Positions 15,848-24,703 are shown, counted from the stretch's first letter. The stretch is 64,000 nt of DNA from Variovorax davisae (GCF_030316845.1 NZ_JASZYS010000010.1:186001-250000); one strand, 5' to 3'. Translations and numbers: made by a program. The notes: generated by a model not told the origin, from the sequence alone.

Positions 15848-17438
15848 CGCCATTGGTCCAGCCGAAACCGTCCTGCAGCGGGTACTCGCCGCCGGCGCCG
15901 CCCGCGGTGTCGTCGCGCTCGACGCGCCGCAGGGCATATTTCTCGACCAGCTTGCCTTCGCGCTCGTAGAGCGCGGCCACGGTCGCGAGCCAGCGCCTGG
16001 CGATGGTGCGCGACAGCGCCTCGTGGCCGTAGTCGGCCAGCCCGCGGACCGCCATCCATTGCAGCGCCGCCCAGCCGTTGGGGCGGTCCCATTGCTGGTC
16101 GCTGCCGCACTCGGTGGTCGACAGCCCGCCGTGCGCCAGCAGCCGCTGCGACAGGGTCTCGGCCAGCGCCTCGGCCTGGGCGGCGGTCGCGAGGCCGACG
16201 AACAGCGGCACCACGCTGGCCGCGGTCAGGCAGCTGCGGCGCGTGCCCTGCCGCCAGTCGTGGTCGAAGAAGGCGCCCTGCTGCGGGTCCCAGAAGAGCG
16301 CGCCGATGGCGTCGCGGCGCGCCTCGGCCTGCTGCGCATGGGCTTGCGCGGCGGCGGCGTCGCCGGCCTGCGCGCTCAGGGTGGCGAGCGTGCATTCGAG
16401 CTGGTGCAGGAAGGCGTTCAGGTCGACCGGCAGGATGTCGGTGGTGCACAGCGAGGCCAGCGAGGCGGCCGTGGCGGCGCGCACATGGGCGCCGCAGGGC
16501 TGGGCGTCGCCCGGCGGCGGCGGCTCGCGCATCCAGCGGGTGCTGAAGTCCCAGCCCGACTCGCAGGCCGCGCGGATGTCGCGGTAGATCAGGGCCGGCT
16601 CGCGATCGCAGGCCTGCGCCGTGGCCACGTCCTCGATCCACGACTCCTCGCGCGGCGTGTCGCGCTCGTCCCAATAGCGGTTGAGCAGGACGCCGCCGGG
16701 CAGCCGCACCACGCGCCGGCTGGCCTCGCCCGGGGCCAGGCCCTCGCTGCCGGCCATCCACCACGCATGCTCGCGCCGCAGCTGCGGCAGAAAGTCGAGC
16801 GCATCGACCGCGCCCTGCCGCTGCGCGAGTTCGACCATCAGCGCGAACACCGGCGGCTGCGAGCGGCCGAGGTAGTAGCTGCGGGTGCCGTTCGGCACAT
16901 GGCCGTGGGTGTCGATCAGGTAGGCGAAGTTCTCCACCATGCCGCGCACCAGCGGCCGGTGGTGTTCGCCGGACAGGCCCAGCAAGGTGAAGTAGGAATC
17001 CCAGTAATAGAGCTCGCGGAAGCGCCCGCCCGGCACCAGGTACGGGTGCGGCAGCTGCAGCAGCGAGGAGCGCGGCGGGTGCACCTGGGGATGCCGCGTC
17101 AGCACCGGCCACAGGTCGGCGATGTGGGCCGCGATCGGCTGCCCCGGCACCGAGACGTAGTCGCTGGGCGCCGGCTCGATCAGTTCGAAGTTGGCCTGCA
17201 CGAAGGCCGCGAGATCGAAGCCGGCTTCGCCGCACTGCGCCCGGTAGGCCGCGAGGATGGCTTCCGGCTCGGCGCGCGGCGCGCAGTCGACGAAGGTCTT
17301 GCTGTCGGCGAAGACGCGGCCCGACTGGACCGCGACGAAGAGTTCCTGGTAGCGGTCGGCCGGCGTCAGGGTGTCGGGCGCGGGCGCCGCCGCGGCGCGC
17401 GTCGAGCGCTTCGCGGTGGAAGCGCCCGGCGCGGTCAA
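15765..17438 (-). CDS. Alpha,alpha-trehalase (GH37), cytoplasmic type
   Basis: The 557-residue glycoside hydrolase splits trehalose into two glucose units. Both GH37 signatures are present: PGGRFRELYYWDSYF at residues 136-150 and QWDRPNGW from residue 449. The first conserved block, YQELFVAVQSGRVFADSKTFVDC, lies near residue 30. No signal peptide precedes it (LTAPGASTAKRSTRAAAAP), so I infer a cytoplasmic TreF-like enzyme rather than periplasmic TreA. The start is TTG 17438, overlapping the stop of the CoA-transferase gene as TTGA; no ATG or GTG fits between. It is the third gene of the glutarate-type operon, an unexpected partner. Confidence 0.88.
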   Translation of the reverse strand: MTAPGASTAKRSTRAAAAPAPDTLTPADRYQELFVAVQSGRVFADSKTFVDCAPRAEPEAILAAYRAQCGEAGFDLAAFVQANFELIEPAPSDYVSVPGQPIAAHIADLWPVLTRHPQVHPPRSSLLQLPHPYLVPGGRFRELYYWDSYFTLLGLSGEHHRPLVRGMVENFAYLIDTHGHVPNGTRSYYLGRSQPPVFALMVELAQRQGAVDALDFLPQLRREHAWWMAGSEGLAPGEASRRVVRLPGGVLLNRYWDERDTPREESWIEDVATAQACDREPALIYRDIRAACESGWDFSTRWMREPPPPGDAQPCGAHVRAATAASLASLCTTDILPVDLNAFLHQLECTLATLSAQAGDAAAAQAHAQQAEARRDAIGALFWDPQQGAFFDHDWRQGTRRSCLTAASVVPLFVGLATAAQAEALAETLSQRLLAHGGLSTTECGSDQQWDRPNGWAALQWMAVRGLADYGHEALSRTIARRWLATVAALYEREGKLVEKYALRRVERDDTAGGAGGEYPLQDGFGWTNGVTAALLAEHPQHTAHGCVARAAVPQHR

Positions 17439-18682
17439 AGCACGCCTGCCGTTCGCAATGCCGCGCGCTGCGCCGCGTCGATGCCGAGTTCGGCGAGCAC
17501 CTCGTCGGTGTGCTGGCCCAGCGCCGGCGGCGCGTTGCGCAGCACCGGCGGCGTGGACTGCAGGCGCAGCGGGCTGGCCACGCCGACGATGTGTTCGATG
17601 CCGTCGCCGGCGTCGCGCGGCAGCGTCACCGCCAGGCCGCGCGCCTTGACCTGGTCGTCCTCGAAGGCCTGGGCAATGTCGTTGATCGGGCCGCAGGGCA
17701 CGGCCTTGTCCTCGAGCAGCGCGATCCACTGCGCCGTGCTGCGGGTGCGCGTGACGGACTCCATCTGCGGGATCAGCACTTCGCGGTGCTTGACGCGCAG
17801 CGTGTTGGTGGCGAAGCGTGGATCGGCGGCCCACTCCGGCTGCCCGGCGGCTTCGCAGAAACGAGTGAACTGGCCGTTGTTGCCGATCGCCAGCAGCATC
17901 GCACCGTCGGCGGTGCGGAAGTCCTGGTAGGGCGCCAGGCTCGGATGGCTGTTGCCCTGGCGCTGCGGCGCCACGCCGGTGTTGAGGAAGGCGCTGGCCT
18001 GGTTGGCCAGGATCGCCATGCCGACGTCGAGCAGCGCCATGTCGATGTGCTGGCCCTCGCCGGTGCGGTGCCGGACCTCGATCGCGGCCAGGATCGCGGT
18101 GCTGGCGTAGACGCCGGTGAACAGGTCGGTGAGCGCGACGCCGACCCGCAGCGGCCCGCCGCCGGGCACGTCGTCGGGCCGGCCGGTGATGCTCATCATG
18201 CCGGTGGTGGCCTGGATCATCAGGTCGTAGCCGGCGCGCATGGCATGCGGGCCGTCGTGGCCGAAGCCGGTCACGCTGCAGTAGATGAGGCGCGGATTGG
18301 CGGCGCGCAGGCTCTCGTGGTCGAGGCCGTACTGCTTGAGGCCGCCGGTCTTGAAGTTCTCGACCAGGATGTCGCTCTCGGCCGCCATGCGCTGGAGCAG
18401 CGCCTGGCCGTCGGGCGTGGCCATGTCGATCGTGACCGAGCGCTTGTTGCGGTTGCAGGCCGTGAAGTAGGTCGCCTGGTGGGTGTCGTTGCCGTCCGCA
18501 TCCTTGAGGAAGGGCGGGCCCCAGCCGCGGGTGTCGTCGCCGACGCCCGGGCGCTCGATCTTGATCACGTCGGCGCCCAGGTCGGCCAGGATCTGGGTGC
18601 ACCACGGCCCGGCGAGCACGCGCGACAGGTCGAGCACCTTGAGGCCCGCGAGGGCGCCTGGCGTGGCGGCGGGGGCGGTCAT
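17435..18682 (-). CDS. CaiB/BaiF-type CoA-transferase (glutarate-type candidate)
   Basis: The 415-residue family III CoA-transferase starts with GLKVLDLSRVLAGPWCTQILADLGADVIKIERPG, which is diagnostic of the family. It also has GHDGPHAMRAGYDLMIQATTGMMSITG and a conserved aspartate in IDMALLDVGMAIL. Because its ATG overlaps the stop of glutaryl-CoA dehydrogenase (TGATG), the likely job is activation of glutarate using succinyl-CoA, as in lysine/glutarate catabolism. That substrate is inferred from context only. It is translationally coupled on both sides. Confidence 0.88.
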   Translation of the reverse strand: MTAPAATPGALAGLKVLDLSRVLAGPWCTQILADLGADVIKIERPGVGDDTRGWGPPFLKDADGNDTHQATYFTACNRNKRSVTIDMATPDGQALLQRMAAESDILVENFKTGGLKQYGLDHESLRAANPRLIYCSVTGFGHDGPHAMRAGYDLMIQATTGMMSITGRPDDVPGGGPLRVGVALTDLFTGVYASTAILAAIEVRHRTGEGQHIDMALLDVGMAILANQASAFLNTGVAPQRQGNSHPSLAPYQDFRTADGAMLLAIGNNGQFTRFCEAAGQPEWAADPRFATNTLRVKHREVLIPQMESVTRTRSTAQWIALLEDKAVPCGPINDIAQAFEDDQVKARGLAVTLPRDAGDGIEHIVGVASPLRLQSTPPVLRNAPPALGQHTDEVLAELGIDAAQRAALRTAGVL

Positions 18683-19878
18683 CAGTTCGCGAAGGCGGCG
18701 ATGCCGGTTTGCGCACGGCCCAGGATGAGGGCGTGGATGTCGTGCGTGCCTTCGTAGGTGTTGACCACCTCGAGGTTCACCAGGTGGCGCGCCACGCCGA
18801 ACTCGTCGCTGATGCCGTTGCCGCCCATCATGTCGCGCGCCAGGCGGGCGATGTCGAGCGCCTTGCCGCAGGAGTTGCGCTTGAGCAGCGAGGTGACCTC
18901 GACCGAGGCCGTGCCTTCGTCCTTCATGCGGCCCAGGCGCAGGCAGCCCTGCAGGCCCAGCGTGATCTCGGTCTGCATGTCGGCCAGCTTCTTCTGGATC
19001 AGCTGGTTGGCGGCCAGCGGGCGGCCGAACTGCTTGCGGTCGAGCGTGTACTGGCGGGCGCGGTGCCAGCAGTCTTCGGCGGCGCCGAGCGCGCCCCAGG
19101 AGATGCCGTAGCGGGCGCTGTTGAGGCAGGTGAACGGGCCCTTCAAGCCCTGCACCTCGGGGAAGGCGTTTTCTTCCGGGCAGAACACGTTGTCCATCAC
19201 GATCTCGCCGGTGATGGAGGCGCGCAGGCCGACCTTGCCGTGGATCGCCGGGGCGCTCAGGCCCTTCGCGCCCTTCTCGAGCACGAAGCCGCGGATCGGG
19301 CCGACCGTGCCGCTCTCGCTGACTTCCTTGGCCCAGACCACGAAGACGTCGGCGATCGGGCTGTTGCTGATCCACATCTTGGCGCCGCTGAGCGCATAGC
19401 CGCCCGGCACCTTCTTGGCGCGCGTGACCATGCTGCCGGGGTCGGAGCCATGGTCGGGTTCGGTCAGGCCGAAGCAGCCGATCCATTCGCCGGTGGCCAG
19501 CTTGGGCAGGTACTTCTGCTTTTGCGCCTCGGTGCCGAATTCGTTGATCGGCACCATCACCAGCGAGCTCTGCACGCTGGCCATCGAGCGGTAGCCCGAA
19601 TCGACGCGCTCGACTTCGCGGGCGATCAGGCCGTAGCAGACGTAGTTGAGGCCGGGGCCGCCGTACTGCTCGGGGATGGTCGGACCCAGCAGGCCCAGGG
19701 CGCCCATCTCGCGGAAGATGGCCGGATCGGTTTCACCGGTACGGAAGCCTTCGATCACGCGCGGGGCGAGGCGCTCCTGGCAGTAGGCGTTGGCGGCATC
19801 GCGCACCATGCGCTCGTCGTCCGTGAGTTGCTGGTCGAGCAGGAGGGGGTCGTCCCATTGAAAAGCGGCGTGGGCCAT
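18682..19878 (-). CDS. gcdH: Glutaryl-CoA dehydrogenase
   Basis: The 398-residue FAD acyl-CoA dehydrogenase oxidatively decarboxylates glutaryl-CoA to crotonyl-CoA in lysine, tryptophan and dicarboxylate breakdown. The glutaryl-specific C-terminal segment NTYEGTHDIHALILGRAQTG contains the catalytic base E376. Other markers are GCFGLTEPDHGSDPGSM and RASITGEIVMDNVFCPEEN. ATG 19878 (MAHAAFQWDDPLLLD) has GGAGA upstream; the open frame further upstream lacks family similarity. It leads an operon with a CoA-transferase and a trehalase and is divergent from a GcdR-like regulator. Confidence 0.95.
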   Translation of the reverse strand: MAHAAFQWDDPLLLDQQLTDDERMVRDAANAYCQERLAPRVIEGFRTGETDPAIFREMGALGLLGPTIPEQYGGPGLNYVCYGLIAREVERVDSGYRSMASVQSSLVMVPINEFGTEAQKQKYLPKLATGEWIGCFGLTEPDHGSDPGSMVTRAKKVPGGYALSGAKMWISNSPIADVFVVWAKEVSESGTVGPIRGFVLEKGAKGLSAPAIHGKVGLRASITGEIVMDNVFCPEENAFPEVQGLKGPFTCLNSARYGISWGALGAAEDCWHRARQYTLDRKQFGRPLAANQLIQKKLADMQTEITLGLQGCLRLGRMKDEGTASVEVTSLLKRNSCGKALDIARLARDMMGGNGISDEFGVARHLVNLEVVNTYEGTHDIHALILGRAQTGIAAFAN

Positions 19879-19943
19879 CTGAAAGTCTCCGATGAGGGGG
19901 TGCTGGAAGTCGGCCCTGATCGTAAGCGCCAGGGACAGGGAGC

Positions 19944-20000
19944 GCAAACGACGATTGCACACCCAGTTATGAGTTTGCCGCACTTCAAAGCACAATGTGC
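19944..20000. promoter_or_regulatory. Possible operator elements between gcdH and its LysR gene
   Basis: The 176-bp divergent gap 19879-20054 contains GCAAAC (19944-19949) matched by GTTTGC (19973-19978), and a compact inverted repeat GCACA-A-TGTGC at 19990-20000. Either could be bound by the LysR protein. Neither fits a textbook T-N11-A box exactly and the arms are short, so confidence is low. Confidence 0.3.
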
Positions 20001-20054
20001 CACCCTACCGCCGCTGGCGCGACCTGCCCATCAACTATGTAGCTCCCGCATACC

Positions 20055-20969
20055 ATGCGCCGAAAGATCCCCTCCACCCAGGCCCTCATCTGCTTCGAGG
20101 CCGCCGCCCGCCACGAAAGCTACACGCGGGCGGCGCAGGAACTGGCGCTGACGCAGAGCGCGGTGTCGCGCCAGATCACGGCGCTGGAAGACTTCCTCGG
20201 CATGGCGCTGTTCCGCCGCACCCGCCACGGCGTGGCGCTGACGCCGGCCGGGGCCGACTATGCGCGCCAGATCGCGCGCCAGCTCGACACCATGGAGCGC
20301 GACACCCTCGACGCCATGGCCCGGCAGGGGCTGGGGGGCTCGCTGCAGCTGGCCGCGGTGCCGACCTTCGCCACCCGCTGGCTGATCCCGCGGCTGCCGG
20401 ACTTCGCGGCCCGGCATCCCGACATCACGGTCCACATCGAGACCCGCACCCGGCCCTTCCTGTTCAACGAGACGCCCTTCGATGCGGCGCTCTACACCGG
20501 CACGCCGGCGCAGGCGGCCAACTGGGCCGGCACGCGCTCCACGGCGCTGCTCAGCGAGGACGTGCTGCCGGTCTGCAGCCCGGCGCTGATAGCGCCGCAT
20601 GGCCAGCTGTCGCCGGCGGACGTCGCCCGGCTGCCGCTGCTGCAGCAGAGCACCCGCCCCGACGGCTGGCGCCAGTGGTTCGATGCCCAGCAGGTCGAGG
20701 CGCCGCGCGCCCGCAGCGGCCCGCGCTACGAGCTGTTCTCGATGCTCGCCGAGGCCGCGGCGCACGGCCTCGGCGTGGCGCTGATGCCGCGCCTGCTGAT
20801 CGAGGCCGAGCTCGATCGCGGCGAGCTGGTCGTGGCCTGCGACCGGCCGCTGCGCGGCGAGCGCAGCTACTTCCTGGTGACGCCGGCGGCGCAAGACGAA
20901 CGGCCGGCGCTGACGCTGTTTCGGGACTGGCTGCTGGCGCAGGCGGGTGCCGACGCCGGCGCGCGCTGA
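20055..20969 (+). CDS. LysR-family regulator, GcdR/GcvA-like
   Basis: The 304-residue protein has the GcvA-like N-terminus MRRKIPSTQALICFEAAARHESYTRAAQELALTQSAVSRQITALEDFLG, then an effector domain with LRGERSYFLVTPAAQDERPALTLFRDWL. Its divergent position from gcdH matches GcdR, the activator of glutarate catabolism in other Proteobacteria. The function as a glutarate or glutaryl-CoA sensor is inferred from this arrangement. Confidence 0.88.
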   Translation: MRRKIPSTQALICFEAAARHESYTRAAQELALTQSAVSRQITALEDFLGMALFRRTRHGVALTPAGADYARQIARQLDTMERDTLDAMARQGLGGSLQLAAVPTFATRWLIPRLPDFAARHPDITVHIETRTRPFLFNETPFDAALYTGTPAQAANWAGTRSTALLSEDVLPVCSPALIAPHGQLSPADVARLPLLQQSTRPDGWRQWFDAQQVEAPRARSGPRYELFSMLAEAAAHGLGVALMPRLLIEAELDRGELVVACDRPLRGERSYFLVTPAAQDERPALTLFRDWLLAQAGADAGAR

Positions 20970-20983
20970 CCGGCCGCCAGCGT

Positions 20984-21415
20984 TCAGCTCGCCAACGCCG
21001 ACGCGCCGACCGCGGCCACCAGGGCATCCTGCGTGGACTGCATGCCGGAGACCCCGATGCCGCCGATCACGGCGCCATCCTTGACGAGCGGGAGGCCTCC
21101 TTCCAGGGGACAGGCGCCCTCGGTCGCGAGCAGCCTCAGGCCGATGCCACCCGCGGCCAACGCCTCTTCGAACGCTCTGGTTGGCCTCTTGAACCGCACC
21201 GCGCTGGCCGCCTTGTGCTGCGCGATCGCCACGCTGCCGGTTTGCGCGTGATCCATCTTGTAGAGCGCCACCAGGTTGCTGCCGCTGTCGGTGACCGCGA
21301 TCACCATGGGCCAACCCTGCCTGCCCGCTTCATCCATCGCCGCCGATGCGACCCGGCGGGCCTCCTCCAGCGTGATCGGAAAACCATAGGGAATCGGCTG
21401 TGCGAGTTGATTCAT
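20984..21415 (-). CDS. GlcG/HbpS-family (haem-degrading domain) protein
   Basis: The 143-residue protein belongs to the GlcG/HbpS family: ITLEEARRVASAAMDEAGRQGWPMVIAVTDSGSNLVAL, then KMDHAQTGSVAIAQHKAASAVRFKRPTRAF and GLPLVKDGAVIGGIGVSGMQSTQD. Members bind haem, corrinoids or flavin-like ligands, or are accessory to oxidations; the exact role is unknown. ATG 21415 was chosen because GGAG lies 6 nt upstream, preferred to an in-frame ATG at 21427. It is divergent from a LysR gene that probably controls it. Confidence 0.85.
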   Translation of the reverse strand: MNQLAQPIPYGFPITLEEARRVASAAMDEAGRQGWPMVIAVTDSGSNLVALYKMDHAQTGSVAIAQHKAASAVRFKRPTRAFEEALAAGGIGLRLLATEGACPLEGGLPLVKDGAVIGGIGVSGMQSTQDALVAAVGASALAS

Positions 21416-21467
21416 TGCGTGCTCCATGTATAAGGAATGTCGTGATGCTACGGACCGTCTTCATTCG

Positions 21468-21479
21468 TGAGAACTCTCA
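21468..21479. promoter_or_regulatory. Short inverted repeat at the LysR start
   Basis: TGAGA-AC-TCTCA lies directly before the LysR ATG at 21482, in the 66-bp gap shared with the GlcG-like gene. It could be an autoregulatory site, but the arms are only 5 nt. Confidence 0.3.
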
Positions 21480-21481
21480 AG

Positions 21482-22378
21482 ATGCGCACAAGTGATGTGC
21501 AAAAATACCCCATCGCCGGAGCGCCCTTCGCCGCCTGGGACGACGTCCGCTTCTTCATCGAGGTCGCGCGCCAGGGAAGCCTGTCGGGGGCCGCACGGAC
21601 CCTGGGCGTCGAGCATTCGACCGCGGCGCGCCGGATCGCCGGCCTCGAATCCGGCATCGGTCTGCGGCTGTTCGACCGGCTCGCCACCCGCTGGCGACTG
21701 ACGCCGCAAGGCGAGGCGCTCCTTCCGGCGGCACGCCGCATCGAAGCCGAAGCCCTTGCATTCGGCCGCACCGCGGCTTCCGCCACCGCCGCCGGCGCGA
21801 CGGTCTGTGTCTCGGCGCCGCCGATGTTCGCCAGCCACTTCCTGGTGCCGCAGTTGGCGACGCGCTTCGACCGCTGGCACGACATCCGGCTCGAGATCGT
21901 CGGAGAAGTCCGCTTCGCCGATCACCAGCGCCGCGAAGCGGATCTGGCGCTGCGCTTCATGCGTCCGACGGAGACCGGGTTGGCCGGGCGCAAGCTCGGC
22001 GAGCTGGACTTCCGGGTCTACGCCACCGCGGACTGGCTCGGCCGCCCCGAATCGGCCTGGCGCTTCGTCGGCTACAACGACCCGCTCGCGGACGTGCCGC
22101 ACCAGAAGGCGCTGGCGGCGTTCGCCGGATCCAGGCCGTTCGTGCTTCGCAGCAACAACCTGGGCGCACTGCACAGCGCCTGCCGCTCGGGCCTGGGCCT
22201 GGCCATGCTGCCCGGCTTTCTGGCGCATGGCGACGAGCGGCTGGTCGAAGTGCAGGGCGCACCGAGCTCGACGCGCGAGTTGTGGTCCGTGGTCCACCCG
22301 GACGTGCGTCGGGATCCCCGCGTCAAGCGGATCAAGGACCTGATCGCGGAGCTGCTCGCCGAGACGCGGGGAAATTGA
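21482..22378 (+). CDS. LysR-family transcriptional regulator
   Basis: The 298-residue protein has an N-terminal HTH (WDDVRFFIEVARQGSLSGAARTLGVEHSTAARRIAGLE) with the style of the LysR branch that controls short divergent genes, and an effector domain containing APPMFASHFLVPQLATRFDRWHDIRLEIVGE. ATG 21482 is preferred; an in-frame GTG at 21467 would add five residues. It is divergent from the GlcG/HbpS-like gene, its most likely target. Confidence 0.88.
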   Translation: MRTSDVQKYPIAGAPFAAWDDVRFFIEVARQGSLSGAARTLGVEHSTAARRIAGLESGIGLRLFDRLATRWRLTPQGEALLPAARRIEAEALAFGRTAASATAAGATVCVSAPPMFASHFLVPQLATRFDRWHDIRLEIVGEVRFADHQRREADLALRFMRPTETGLAGRKLGELDFRVYATADWLGRPESAWRFVGYNDPLADVPHQKALAAFAGSRPFVLRSNNLGALHSACRSGLGLAMLPGFLAHGDERLVEVQGAPSSTRELWSVVHPDVRRDPRVKRIKDLIAELLAETRGN

Positions 22379-22404
22379 AGCCGAGGCAAGGCCGGCCAGG
22401 CTGC

Positions 22405-23127
22405 CTAGACGCTCGATGCCGTGCGCCGCGCGCCCCGCCCGGCCTTCGCGCCCGGCGGTGGCGGCCGATGCACAGCCGCCATCGCCTCCAGTCCGGCCAT
22501 CGCGTAGCGGATGAAATCGTCGGCCAGACCGCCGCTTTCTTTGGCGACCGCTGGCAGCACCCGGGCCGGCACCTCCTTCGGCGCCACCAGGATCACCAGG
22601 CAGGGCAGCAGCGCGAACATCAGGCCGCGCTGGACCGCGGGGTGTTCGGGCGGCAGGCCCAGCACCTGGCCGATCAGGCCCAGCAGCACCCGGGACTTGG
22701 GCCGGATCGCCTGGTCGATCAGCACCGAGACCGCGGCCGTCGGCGTCATGATCTCGCGCAGCACGACCCGGAAACCCCAGGGCGCCGCGCCCTGCGCCGC
22801 GAAGCCGATCAGACGGGTCAGCAGCAGGCGCAGCTTCTGGGCCGGCTCGCCCGGACCCTGGGTCAGGGCCAGCAGGTCGTCCAGCGCCATCACCTGCCGA
22901 TGGGCCTCGAGCAGCACCGCCTCGTACAGGCTCTCGCGGCTGCCGAAGTGGTAGTTGACCGACGCCATCGGGGTGCCGGCGCGCTCGCAGATCTCCTTGC
23001 TGGTGCCGTCGGCAAAGCCGCGTTCGGCGAACACCTGGCCGGCCGTTTCGAGCAGCAGGGCGCGGGTGGCGTCGCCATCGGGGCGCGGCGTGCGCGCGGC
23101 GGGCTTCTTCTTGGCGGGGGCGGGCAT
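22405..23127 (-). CDS. TetR/AcrR regulator with CerR-type C-terminal domain
   Basis: The 240-residue repressor begins with a lysine/proline-rich tail (MPAPAKKKPAARTPRP), then a TetR HTH (ATRALLLETAGQVFAERGFADGTSKEICERAGTPMASVNYHFGSRESLYEAVL, residues about 20-70). The C-terminal half (WGFRVVLREIMTPTAAVSVLIDQAIRPKSRVLLGLIGQVLGL) resembles the CerR/CecR domain found in regulators of efflux systems. A 12-bp palindrome lies 23 nt upstream of the start and is a likely self-operator. No efflux gene adjoins it, so the target may be elsewhere. Confidence 0.88.
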   Translation of the reverse strand: MPAPAKKKPAARTPRPDGDATRALLLETAGQVFAERGFADGTSKEICERAGTPMASVNYHFGSRESLYEAVLLEAHRQVMALDDLLALTQGPGEPAQKLRLLLTRLIGFAAQGAAPWGFRVVLREIMTPTAAVSVLIDQAIRPKSRVLLGLIGQVLGLPPEHPAVQRGLMFALLPCLVILVAPKEVPARVLPAVAKESGGLADDFIRYAMAGLEAMAAVHRPPPPGAKAGRGARRTASSV

Positions 23128-23149
23128 GCGGGCCGTCGAGCGTAAGTTT

Positions 23150-23161
23150 GAATTTAAATTC
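23150..23161. promoter_or_regulatory. Perfect 12-bp AT palindrome upstream of the TetR gene
   Basis: GAATTTAAATTC is a perfect palindrome in otherwise GC-rich DNA, 23 nt upstream of the TetR start and 57 nt before the rightward hypothetical gene. It is a strong candidate operator for the CerR-type repressor. Confidence 0.55.
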
Positions 23162-23218
23162 GGATTCTCGCAGCGAGTCTACTGCAGCCACCCCCGCCCT
23201 TCGTGGATGATCCTGCGC

Positions 23219-23587
23219 ATGACATTGGATTACCTGGATTTCGACTACAGCGAAGACACCGAGGGCGTCGGCGTGTTCGACGCCATGGCGAGCACCGGCG
23301 CCCAGGAGGTCGCCGCCGTGCAGGCCGAGGTGGTGCTGGTGCTGGACTGGGCGCATGCCGGCTTCGGCGCGCCGCGCGGGCCGGTCGGCGACGGCGGCGA
23401 CTGGGACTACGACCTGCAGGGCGTGCAGGAGAGCAGCGTGGCGCAGTCGATGGTCTTCGACCCGACCGAGCGCCGACTGCGCGTGCAGCCCGGCGCGCCG
23501 GGCGTGGTGCGGCACACGGTCACCTTGTCGATCAGCGGGACCGAGGCCTTCTGCGCCGCCTTCCGCGAAGCCTTCGCGCTCGGCTAA
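23219..23587 (+). CDS. Hypothetical protein (122 aa), acidic
   Basis: This acidic protein begins MTLDYLDFDYSEDTEGVGVFDAMASTG and contains VVLVLDWAHAGFGAPRG and a C-terminal SISGTEAFCAAFREAFALG. I do not recognise the family. An upstream in-frame ATG at 23207 would add four residues; neither start has a good ribosome site. It may share the palindrome-bearing control region with the divergent TetR gene. Confidence 0.68.
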   Translation: MTLDYLDFDYSEDTEGVGVFDAMASTGAQEVAAVQAEVVLVLDWAHAGFGAPRGPVGDGGDWDYDLQGVQESSVAQSMVFDPTERRLRVQPGAPGVVRHTVTLSISGTEAFCAAFREAFALG

Positions 23588-23612
23588 GCTCTGGCCATGG
23601 CCTTTGCAGGCC

Positions 23613-23630
23613 AATGTTAGCGCCACCATC
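23613..23630. promoter_or_regulatory. Candidate LacI operator at the regulator's own start
   Basis: AATGTTAGCGC at 23613-23623 matches, on the opposite strand, eleven successive bases of the operator before the dehydratase gene; overall 14 of 18 positions agree. It overlaps the proposed ATG of the LacI gene, which fits autorepression. Confidence 0.5.
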
Positions 23631-24672
23631 CGACACCACCTTGAACGACTCCCACGCGCCGCCACGCCCGAGCCGCCGCAGCAGCGGCGGCATCACCCTC
23701 GACGATGTCTCCAAGCTCGCCGGCGTGTCCGCGATCACGGTCTCGCGGGCGCTGAACACGCCGGACCTGGTTTCGCCCAAGACCCGCGAGAAGGTCCGGC
23801 TGGCGGTGGAACGCACGGGCTACGTGCCGAACCTGCTGGCCGGCGGCCTGGCCTCGAACCGCAGCCGGCTGGTGGCCGCGCTGGTGCCGACGATTGCCGG
23901 GCCGGTGTTCCTGGAGACCATCCAGGCCCTGACCGAGGCCCTGGCCGAGGCCGGCTACCAGCTGATGCTGGGTCAGGCCGGCTACCACAACTCGCGCGAG
24001 GACGCGCTGATCGACGCCATCGTCGGACGTCGGCCGGACGGCATCGTGCTGACCGGCATCATGCGCTCGGCCGAGGGCCGCCGGCGCCTGCTGGCCTCGG
24101 GCATCCCGGTAGTCGAGACCTGGGACCTGACGCCGACGCCGGTCGACATGCTGGTCGGCTTCTCGCATGAGAAAGTGGGCGCTGACATAGCGAATTACAT
24201 CCATCGCAAGGGCTATCGCCACCCGGCCGTGGTCACGGGCGACGACCAGCGCGCCAACCTGCGCCGGGCCGGCTTCGAGCAGGCCTGGCAGGCGCTGGGC
24301 GGCGCCGCGCCCCGGGTGCAGACCGTCCCCGCGCCGACCACGCTGGGTGGCGGCCGCACCGCCCTGAGCGAGTTGCTGGCGGCGGATCCGGCGGTCGACG
24401 TGCTGGTCTGCAGCTCGGACGCGCTGGCGCACGGCGTGATCACCGAGGCCCAGGCGCGCGGCCTGCGGGTGCCCCAGGACATCGCCGCCATGGGCTTCGG
24501 CGACCTCGCCTTCGCCCGCCATGCCCATCCCGCCATCTCGACGGTGCGGATCGACGGCACCGCCATCGGCCGGCAGGCCGCGCGCTTCATCATCGACCGC
24601 GCCGAAGGCCGGCCCGTCGAGCAGAAGGTGCTCGACCTCGGCTTTTCGCTGATCGAGCGCGACAGCGCCTGA
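23614..24672 (+). CDS. LacI-family regulator of the sugar-acid cluster, GntR-like
   Basis: The 352-residue repressor has a proline/serine N-terminal tail, then the LacI HTH at residues about 27-80 (GITLDDVSKLAGVSAITVSRALNTPDLVSPKTREKV, hinge YVPNLLAGGLASNRS). A periplasmic-binding-like sugar domain follows. It resembles the GntR (gluconate) subgroup of LacI proteins, suiting a sugar-acid effector. It precedes the IlvD/Edd dehydratase gene, and both genes share an operator-like sequence. ATG 23614 is the only ATG in a short gap, but it lies inside the operator and its ribosome site is poor, so the start is uncertain; TTG 23641 is an alternative. Confidence 0.88.
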   Translation: MLAPPSDTTLNDSHAPPRPSRRSSGGITLDDVSKLAGVSAITVSRALNTPDLVSPKTREKVRLAVERTGYVPNLLAGGLASNRSRLVAALVPTIAGPVFLETIQALTEALAEAGYQLMLGQAGYHNSREDALIDAIVGRRPDGIVLTGIMRSAEGRRRLLASGIPVVETWDLTPTPVDMLVGFSHEKVGADIANYIHRKGYRHPAVVTGDDQRANLRRAGFEQAWQALGGAAPRVQTVPAPTTLGGGRTALSELLAADPAVDVLVCSSDALAHGVITEAQARGLRVPQDIAAMGFGDLAFARHAHPAISTVRIDGTAIGRQAARFIIDRAEGRPVEQKVLDLGFSLIERDSA

Positions 24673-24703
24673 AGCCGCGCCCCTCCGGCGCGCAAATACC
24701 CTG

